Assembly: GCA_017304275.1 (NCBI GenBank) | Contig: JAFKKW010000342.1 | Location: 1-12,121, forward strand | DNA from: Hyphomicrobiales bacterium | GTDB taxonomy: Bacteria; Pseudomonadota; Alphaproteobacteria; Rhizobiales; Hyphomicrobiaceae | Reading direction: 5' to 3' | Length of the DNA: 12,121 bases | Shown: piece after piece, positions 6,714 through 12,121 of the stretch | How the letters are laid out: each line of letters starts with the position of its first letter | Position numbering within the stretch: position 1 is the first letter of the stretch | The notes under the pieces: generated by a model | Database searches by the model: none | Seen by the model: only the letters and a program-made list of their open reading frames with translations | Told to the model about the DNA's origin: nothing | Program-made: the position numbers and the translations under genes

Positions 6714-6714
6714 T
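6646..6714. repeat. Inverted pair of four-unit heptamer arrays
   Basis: Plus-strand left arm: AGGCAGC, GGGCAGG, GGGCAAC, GGGCAGT (6646-6673). Minus-strand right arm: AGGCAGC, CGGGCAC, GGACAAC, AGGCAGT (6714-6687). Both arms are 28 nt with units in the same order, agreeing at 21 of 28 positions without gaps, around a 13-nt centre. Confidence 0.6.
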
Positions 6715-6716
6715 CT

Positions 6717-7848
6717 CTAATCGAGGTCGGCGATGTCGGCAGTGGTGCCGCCGCGCATGCGTTGGGCGAGCGTCGCTTCGATGAACGGATCGATGTCGCC
6801 GTCGAGCACGTCGTCGGGGCTCGAGCTCTGATGTCCGGTGCGCAGGTCCTTCACGAGCTGGTAGGGCTGCAGAACGTACGAGCGGATCTGATGACCCCAT
6901 CCGATGTCCGTCTTCGCGGCCTGATCGGCGGAGGCCTTCTCCTCGCGCTTTTTCAGCTCGAGATCGTAGAGGCGCGCCTTGAGGCGCTTGAAGGCGATGT
7001 CCTTGTTCTGGTGCTGGGAGCGCTGCTCCTGCGCGAAGATGACGATGCGCGTCGGCTTGTGCACGAGGCGAACGGCGGATTCCGTGCGGTTCACGTGCTG
7101 ACCGCCGGCGCCGCTCGAGCGGGCGAAGCTGACGTCGACGTCGGCGGGGTTGATGTCGATCTCGATGGAGTCGTCGATCACCGGGTAGACGGTGACGGAG
7201 GCGAAGCTCGTGTGGCGGCGCGCGTTGGAGTCGTATGGCGAGATGCGCACGAGACGATGCACGCCCGCTTCCGTCTTGAGCCAGCCATAGGCGTTCTCGC
7301 CCTCGATCTCGAGCGTGGCCGACTTGATGCCGGCCTCTTCGCCGGGGCTCTCGTCGATCAGCTTGACCTTGAACCCGCGCCGCTCGCCCCAACGCATGTA
7401 CATGCGCGTCAGCATCTGCGCCCAGTCCTGGCTTTCGGTGCCGCCGGCTCCGGCGTGGACCTCGATGTAGGTGTCCATGCCGTCGGCCTCGCCCGAGAGC
7501 ATGGCCTCGACGCTCTTTCTCTGCACCTCCTCGTCGAGCTGCTTCAGCGCGCCTTCACCTTCGGTGACGGTCGCCTCGTCGTCCTCGGACTCACCGAGCT
7601 CGATCAGGGTGAGATTGTCCTCGAACTCGCGTTCGATGCGGCGGAAATCGGTGAGGGAGCGTTCGAGCTGCTGGCGCTGGCGCATGACCTTCTGAGCCTG
7701 CGCAGGATCGTTCCAGAGCGCGGGATCCTCCGCGCGCCGATTGAGATCGGCTAGACGCGCCTCGGCTTGCTCCGGGTCAAAGATACCTCCTCAAGAGGAC
7801 CAGCGCCTCTTCGATGGAAGTCGCGAATTTTTGCGCTTCGGCGCGCAT
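6717..7848 (-). CDS. prfB: Peptide chain release factor 2, with programmed +1 frameshift
   Basis: Class I release factor that recognises UGA and UAA and triggers peptide release on the ribosome. The gene is read as codons 1-23 from ATG 7848, then a +1 shift at CTT-TGA-C (7782-7776), then 353 further codons to TAG 6717-6719, giving a 376-aa protein. Neither half alone is a full RF2. In the joined product, S203-P204-Y205 occupies the place of the SPF anticodon-like tripeptide (the SPY form is common in alphaproteobacteria), and the GGQ motif ends at Q250, the residue usually methylated by PrmC. A coiled-coil-rich N-terminal domain precedes them. GGAGG (7854-7858) sits 5 nt before the ATG. It follows mrcA by 137 nt and has its own candidate promoter. 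Regulation: high RF2 terminates at the in-frame TGA and limits its own synthesis. Confidence 0.97.
7776..7791 (-). promoter_or_regulatory. prfB programmed +1 frameshift site
   Basis: Minus strand reads AGGAGG-TAT-CTT-TGA-C. The internal Shine-Dalgarno AGGAGG (7791-7786) lies 3 nt before the slippery CTT (7782-7780), followed by the in-frame TGA codon 24 (7779-7777) and a C that makes the stop weak. This is the same architecture as the E. coli prfB site. After the shift, the next codon is GAC (7778-7776). Confidence 0.97.
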
Positions 7849-7888
7849 GGCTGCCTCCAGACACGATCATTTCGTGAAGTCGGCCTGA

Positions 7889-7917
7889 CATATAGAGTCG
7901 GCCGGGGCGGCTGTAAA
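7889..7917 (-). promoter_or_regulatory. Sigma70-type promoter for prfB, flanked by AGTCGGCC repeats
   Basis: Minus strand TTTACA (7917-7912; five of six matches to TTGACA), a 17-nt spacer, then TATATG (7894-7889). Predicted transcription start near 7882, about 33 nt before the prfB ATG. On the plus strand the octamer AGTCGGCC occurs twice, 7878-7885 and 7896-7903, spaced 18 bp and flanking the -10 box, which could be an operator or chance. Confidence 0.6.
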
Positions 7918-7984
7918 CGCGGCGTCGCGATGCACGTCGCGGCGTTCCACCGGCGAAATTGCCTTCATCAGTCGGGAGAAGTTC

Positions 7985-10540
7985 TCACCACAAGCCGCCG
8001 GGGCTGCCGCTGTAACCCGGCGACGGCGGAGCCGGCTGCCAGCCGCCTCCCGACGGCTGTCCCGCGTTCGAGCTTTGGGCGTAGGGATCGGTAAAACCGA
8101 TGACGGAGTAGGCGTCGTCCGGCTCCTCGTCGGTCTTGAAGGCCTCGACGATGGCGGAGGTGTCGTCCGGCGAAGCGCGCAGTCCCGTTTTCAGGCTTAC
8201 GCGGACGAGCTTGATGCCGGGCGGGATGCGGAACGGAATGGCGGGCTGATCGGCGAGCGCCGCCTGCACGAAGTTGCCGAAGATAGGCGCCGCAACGGCG
8301 CCGCCGGTGTTGCCCTTACCCATCGGGCGGGGGGTGTCGTAGCCGACGAAGACGCCGACGACGAGGTCCGGCGTGTAGCCGACGAACCAGGCGTCCTTCT
8401 CCTCGTTGGTGGTGCCGGTCTTGCCGGCGAGCGGGCGGTTGAGCTTCTTCAGCGACGTGGCGGTGCCGCGCTGGATCACGCCTTCCAGGATCGAGGTCAT
8501 CTGGTAGGCGGTCTGCGGGTCGACGATCTGGGTGCGATCGTCGGGGATGTCCGGCTCGTCCTGGTTGGCCCAGTGGTCGGCCGCGCAGCCGGTGCATTCG
8601 CGTGCGTCATGGCGCCAGACCGACTTGCCCCAGCGGTCCTGGATGCGGTCGATCAGCGTCGGGCGGATCGACTTGCCGCCGTTGGCGAGCATGCAGTAGG
8701 CGGTAGCCATGCGCAGCAGCGTCGTCTCGCCGGCGCCGAGCGACATCGACAGCACCGGCAGCAGGTCGTCGTAGATGCCGAAGCGGCGCGCGTACTCGGT
8801 GATGATCGGCATGCCCATGTCCTGGGCCAGGCGCACGGTCATCTGGTTGCGCGACTTCTCGATGCCGATGCGAAGCGTCTGCGGACCGTGCGAGGTGTCC
8901 TTCTCGTAGTTCTGCGGCTTCCAGATATCCTGTCCGGGTCCCTGCTCGATCTCGATCGGCTCGTCGAGCACGATGGACGTCGGCTTGTAGCCGTTGTCGA
9001 GCGCGGCGGTGTAGACGAACGGCTTGAAGGAGGAGCCGGGCTGGCGCTTGGCCTGCAAGGCGCGATCGAACTGACTCATGGCGAAGGAGAAGCCGCCGGA
9101 CACGGCGAGCACGCGACCCGTGTGCGGGTCCATCGCGATCAGGCCGCCGCTCACCGCCGGAATCTGCATCAGCGACCAGACGCCGGCGAGGTTGGCGTCG
9201 TCCTTGGGCGCAACGTAGATCACGTCGCCTGCCTCGAGCAGATCTGCGATCTGCTTGGGCTCGGTCTTCTTCGCGGTCTTGGCCCACTTGATCTCGTCGA
9301 GCGTGATCTCGACGGCGTGGCGCTCGTCGGTCAGCTTGCCGTCCTGCTTGCGCTGCGGCTTGAGGCCGACCACGGCCTTCGTCTTCTCCATGGAGAGCAC
9401 GACGCCGAGCCGCCAGGGTGCGATGTCGGAGGGGCTGTCGATGGCGCCGAGCGGGATGCCCCAGTCGCCGGAGACGTCGATCTTGCTCACCGGGCCGCGC
9501 CAACCCTGCTTGCGGTCGTAATCGACGAGGCCATCGATCAGGGCCTTGCGGCCGATCTTCTGCAGACGAGGGTCGAGCGTCGTGCGCACGGAGAGGCCGC
9601 CGGCGTAAAGCTTCGCCTCGCCGTAGGCGTTAAACAGCGAGCGGCGGACCTCTTCGGCAAAATACTCGGCGGCGAAGATGTGCGCGCCGCCCGGGCGGAT
9701 GTTGACGGTGAGCGGCTTCGCCTTGGCGTCGGCGGCCTCCTCGGCGGTGATGTAGCCGTTGTCGGCCATCTGGCCGATGATCCAGTTGCGCCGCTCGGTG
9801 GCGCGCTTGGTCTGGCGGAAGGGGTGGTAGTTGTTGGGCGCCTTGGGCAGGGCTGCCAGATAGGCCGCTTCCTCGACAGTGAGATCCTTCAACTCCTTGT
9901 TGAAGTAGGCCAGGCTCGCGGCCGCCACGCCGTAGGCGCCGATGCCGAGATAGATCTCGTTCAGGTAGAGCTCGAGGATCTTGTCCTTGGGATAGGCGCG
10001 CTCGATGCGGACGGCAAGGATCGCTTCCTTGATCTTGCGGTCGATGGTGCGGTCGCTGGTCAGCAGGAAGTTCTTGGCAACCTGCTGCGTGATGGTGGAC
10101 GCGCCCTCGGTGCGGCGGTCACCACCCTGGATCTTGTTCTCGACGAGCTTGAAGACGGCGCGGGCGATGCCCTGCAGGTCGAGGCCGCCGTGCTCGTAGA
10201 AGCGGCTGTCCTCCGCCGACAGGAAAGCGGCGATGAGGCGTTTCGGAATGGTGTTAATGGGTACGAAGATGCGCCGCTCGCGGGCATACTCCGCAATCAG
10301 CGAGCCGTCGTGGGCGTGAATGCGCGTCATGACCGGCGGCTCGTAGCTCGCAAGGCTCTCGTAGTCCGGCAAGTCCTTCGATGCCTGCCACAGCACATAG
10401 CCTGCGCCGGCGGAGCCGACCAGGAACAGCACGACAAACGCCGCGAAGCTCCAGCCGATGAAGCTCAAGAGCAGGCTCTTACGCTTGCGCGGACGCCTCC
10501 GGTACTCCGGCTGTGGTGGTGGCAGGACAGGGGCTCGCAT
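7985..10540 (-). CDS. mrcA: Penicillin-binding protein 1A (bifunctional transglycosylase/transpeptidase)
   Basis: An 851-aa class A PBP that polymerises lipid II into glycan strands and cross-links their peptides in the periplasm. Order of parts: a short cytoplasmic Pro/Arg/Lys-rich tail (1-21), one membrane anchor (about 22-51), and a GT51 transglycosylase domain with the catalytic E110 in EDSRFYEHGG, then GASTITQQVAKNF and LNEIYLG. An OB-type insert follows (roughly 320-440), then a transpeptidase domain with the SxxK motif at S503-K506 (nucleophile S503), SRN at 563-565 and KTG at 707-709. All catalytic motifs are intact. The C-terminus is a Gly/Pro/Ser-rich tail (about 820-851). It sits between amiC (232 nt upstream) and prfB (137 nt downstream), the usual order in Hyphomicrobiales. 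The ATG at 10540 lacks a strong Shine-Dalgarno; the cytoplasmic tail and anchor support it. Confidence 0.96.
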   Translation of the reverse strand: MRAPVLPPPQPEYRRRPRKRKSLLLSFIGWSFAAFVVLFLVGSAGAGYVLWQASKDLPDYESLASYEPPVMTRIHAHDGSLIAEYARERRIFVPINTIPKRLIAAFLSAEDSRFYEHGGLDLQGIARAVFKLVENKIQGGDRRTEGASTITQQVAKNFLLTSDRTIDRKIKEAILAVRIERAYPKDKILELYLNEIYLGIGAYGVAAASLAYFNKELKDLTVEEAAYLAALPKAPNNYHPFRQTKRATERRNWIIGQMADNGYITAEEAADAKAKPLTVNIRPGGAHIFAAEYFAEEVRRSLFNAYGEAKLYAGGLSVRTTLDPRLQKIGRKALIDGLVDYDRKQGWRGPVSKIDVSGDWGIPLGAIDSPSDIAPWRLGVVLSMEKTKAVVGLKPQRKQDGKLTDERHAVEITLDEIKWAKTAKKTEPKQIADLLEAGDVIYVAPKDDANLAGVWSLMQIPAVSGGLIAMDPHTGRVLAVSGGFSFAMSQFDRALQAKRQPGSSFKPFVYTAALDNGYKPTSIVLDEPIEIEQGPGQDIWKPQNYEKDTSHGPQTLRIGIEKSRNQMTVRLAQDMGMPIITEYARRFGIYDDLLPVLSMSLGAGETTLLRMATAYCMLANGGKSIRPTLIDRIQDRWGKSVWRHDARECTGCAADHWANQDEPDIPDDRTQIVDPQTAYQMTSILEGVIQRGTATSLKKLNRPLAGKTGTTNEEKDAWFVGYTPDLVVGVFVGYDTPRPMGKGNTGGAVAAPIFGNFVQAALADQPAIPFRIPPGIKLVRVSLKTGLRASPDDTSAIVEAFKTDEEPDDAYSVIGFTDPYAQSSNAGQPSGGGWQPAPPSPGYSGSPGGLW

Positions 10541-10592
10541 TCAGCCTGGGTTCCGATCGACCAGCGTTTTCAGGTCAAATTCTTAAGCTCGG

Positions 10593-10611
10593 TGCACTGC
10601 TATTGCACTGC
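10593..10611. repeat. Direct repeat TGCACTGC with 11-bp period upstream of mrcA
   Basis: TGCACTGC at 10593-10600 and again at 10604-10611, spaced by about one helical turn and lying 53-71 bp before the mrcA start. The 232-nt amiC-mrcA gap (10541-10772) otherwise shows no gene, no clear terminator and no convincing -35/-10 pair. The repeat could be a regulator site on mrcA, or chance. Confidence 0.4.
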
Positions 10612-10772
10612 AGCAACCCGCGGATCAAGTGCGAACATTAACATGGATTGTGGCATCACGTCGTCCTCGGGGTCCGGATTTCCTAAACGCGCAATTGCCA
10701 ATGGGCGCGACGCAATAGCGGCGCCGGTGCCGGGATGCGTCGGGGCGTCACGCCGGCCTTGCGCGACGCGGG

Positions 10773-12035
10773 TCAAGGACCTGGCGAGCCCGCCGTCCGC
10801 TTGGCGAAATAGGCGTCGACGGCGGCTGTGATGGAGCCTGCGATCTTCTTTCTCCAGGCCGGCGAACCGAGAAGCTTCTCGTCCTCGGGGTTGCTCAGGT
10901 AGCCGAGCTCGATCAGGACCGACGGAGCGTGGGATTGCTTCAGGACCTTGAAGGCGGCCGCGCGTTGCGGCTCGCGGGCGAGGGCGGTTGCCGGTTTCAG
11001 CTTGCGGATCAGCACGTTCGAGAAGTCGGCCGAGAAGTTCGCCGTTTCCCGGTTCATCAAGTCGAAAAGGATGCTCTTCACCTCGTCGTCGCCTTCCCCG
11101 TCGACGACGTTGATGCCGGCGATGAGGTCGGAGGCGTTCTCCTTCTCGGCCATGCGACGTGCCTGCTCGTCGGAGGCGCGCTCGGAGAGCGTGTAGACGG
11201 TCGCGCCGCGTACGACCTGGGCGCCGTGCTGCTCGGACAGCGAATCCGCGTGGAGCGATATGAAGAGGTCCACGCTGCGCTTGGTGGACAGGTTAAGCCG
11301 CTGATCCAACGATACAAAAACATCGGACTCGCGAGTCATGTGGACGTCGTAGCGACCGCTCGCCGTGAGCTGGCGGCCCAACTCCTTGGCAACGGCGAGC
11401 ACGACGTCCTTCTCGAGCAGGTTCGATACGCTGACCGCGCCGCCGTCGATGCCGCCGTGTCCGGGGTCGATCATGATCGCCGGCTTGCCCGATGTTTTCG
11501 GCTTTTCGGGCTCCTGCGGCGCGGCCGGCGGTTTTTCTTCCGGGGGCACGCCGGATTTGCCGGCCCCGGTTCCCATGCCGAAGCTCGCGGGGTCGGTGGT
11601 GACCATGTCGAACGCAAACGCGATGCCCTTGCCATCGGGGATGGCGGTCATCGCCGCACGCTCGATGCGCACCGGACCCGTGGTGTCGAGCACGACCCGC
11701 GCCTTGCGCTCCGCAAACAGGCCATAGCGGAACGTGCGGACGAGGCCGTGGGCTTCCTGCCCGGTGCCCTCGGGAAGGTTAAAGGCCACGTCGGGCAGGT
11801 CGACGATGACGCGGTAGGGGTTGGCGAGGGTATAGATTTCGGCTGTGACGCCGGCGGACAGGTCGAGCCGGAAGGTGGTGCGGTATTGGTCGCCCGATAC
11901 TTCGGCGTGTCGCGCGGATGCGCTTTCCGCGGCCCAAGCTGACCCGCAAAGCCAGACATGCATCAGCATCGCAACGGCGGCGAGCACCGTTCGCATGCCA
12001 ATGGAGCCGGCGTTGATCCCCATCCCCGGATGCAC
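10773..12035 (-). CDS. amiC: N-acetylmuramoyl-L-alanine amidase, AMIN + Amidase_3
   Basis: A 420-aa exported zinc amidase that cuts the bond between N-acetylmuramic acid and L-alanine, splitting septal peptidoglycan for daughter-cell separation. A signal peptide covers about 14-36 (hydrophobic core, cleavage near AWA-AES). The AMIN domain (about 42-148) probably binds peptidoglycan at the septum, followed by a Pro/Glu/Lys linker (about 155-184). The Amidase_3 domain carries the zinc ligands H193 (DPGHGG), E208 (LLEKD) and H262 (SLHADS), and the catalytic E376 (LIELGYLSN). The helical insert at about 282-345 matches the autoinhibitory segment of AmiA/B/C-type enzymes that are switched on by EnvC-like activators. 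Start: GTG 12035 has AGGGA 4 nt upstream; ATG 12023 and ATG 11996 also keep the signal peptide, so up to 13 N-terminal residues are uncertain. Confidence 0.94.
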   Translation of the reverse strand: MHPGMGINAGSIGMRTVLAAVAMLMHVWLCGSAWAAESASARHAEVSGDQYRTTFRLDLSAGVTAEIYTLANPYRVIVDLPDVAFNLPEGTGQEAHGLVRTFRYGLFAERKARVVLDTTGPVRIERAAMTAIPDGKGIAFAFDMVTTDPASFGMGTGAGKSGVPPEEKPPAAPQEPEKPKTSGKPAIMIDPGHGGIDGGAVSVSNLLEKDVVLAVAKELGRQLTASGRYDVHMTRESDVFVSLDQRLNLSTKRSVDLFISLHADSLSEQHGAQVVRGATVYTLSERASDEQARRMAEKENASDLIAGINVVDGEGDDEVKSILFDLMNRETANFSADFSNVLIRKLKPATALAREPQRAAAFKVLKQSHAPSVLIELGYLSNPEDEKLLGSPAWRKKIAGSITAAVDAYFAKRTAGSPGP

Positions 12036-12121
12036 GCGTTCCCTATCGCGTTCGTGCGCAAATTATCACGTAGGCTCTACAAGTTAGGTCATATTCGGGG
12101 CATTTGTGCAAGGGTGGCCCG
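12036..12121 (-). other. amiC 5' region, promoter not resolved
   Basis: 86 nt to the window edge. Contains AGGGA next to the GTG start, a GATAAT hexamer near 12062-12067 (minus strand) without a good -35 at standard spacing, and a short GTAG-agc-CTAC palindrome just upstream of it. An amiC promoter probably lies here or beyond the edge, but I cannot define it. Confidence 0.3.

Noticed and set aside
6717..7685. prfB starting at an internal ATG (7685), or called a frameshifted pseudogene
   Set aside because: The upstream 23 codons plus the canonical frameshift site give the expected full-length RF2.
10700..10772. GC-rich inverted repeats after amiC as a terminator
   Set aside because: Short, interrupted stems with no T-tract; read-through from amiC into mrcA remains possible.
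8075..10831. Very long open plus-strand frame (918 codons) opposite mrcA
   Set aside because: Antisense shadow of mrcA caused by high GC content and codon bias; the minus strand carries all PBP1A catalytic motifs in order.

Overview
This window looks like chromosomal DNA from a GC-rich alphaproteobacterium, most likely of the order Hyphomicrobiales (Rhizobiales). Three things suggest this: strong G/C bias at third codon positions, the gene order amiC - mrcA - prfB that is typical of that order, and an RF2 carrying an SPY rather than SPF recognition tripeptide. I cannot name the genus. There are no transposases, phage genes, CRISPR arrays, tRNAs or rRNAs. The protein-coding content is mostly ordinary housekeeping and metabolism, and I do not see an unknown multi-gene system.

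Left part (1-3843, plus strand): the window opens inside a short-chain dehydrogenase/reductase (5' end missing). It is followed by a full propionyl-CoA synthetase (prpE) and a 327-nt gap with no convincing gene. Next come a flavin-reductase-like FMN-binding split-barrel protein and, 12 nt later, a small ArsC/Spx-family thioredoxin-fold protein, probably co-transcribed.

Middle part (3844-6390, minus strand): a two-gene unit runs leftward. It consists of a Tat-signal-bearing aldo/keto reductase and, only 5 nt after its stop, an MFS membrane protein resembling NTP/NDP-exchange transporters. A candidate promoter and a strong Shine-Dalgarno lie in front. A strong minus-strand intrinsic terminator (3864-3894) lies about 180 nt past the end and also separates the unit from the convergent plus-strand genes.

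Intergenic block 6326-6716: the least ordinary stretch. It holds a tight run of perfect inverted repeats (6394-6587) and an inverted heptamer repeat that doubles as the probable prfB terminator (6643-6713). The wobble pairs in three of the stems only work as G.U on the plus strand.

Right part (6717-12035, minus strand): cell-wall and translation genes. These are amiC (periplasmic N-acetylmuramoyl-L-alanine amidase), mrcA (bifunctional penicillin-binding protein 1A) and prfB (release factor 2). prfB is split by the classic autoregulatory +1 programmed frameshift: an in-frame TGA at codon 24 preceded by AGGAGG and CTT. It should be annotated as one 376-aa protein, 7848 to 6717. It also has its own sigma70-like promoter between mrcA and prfB.
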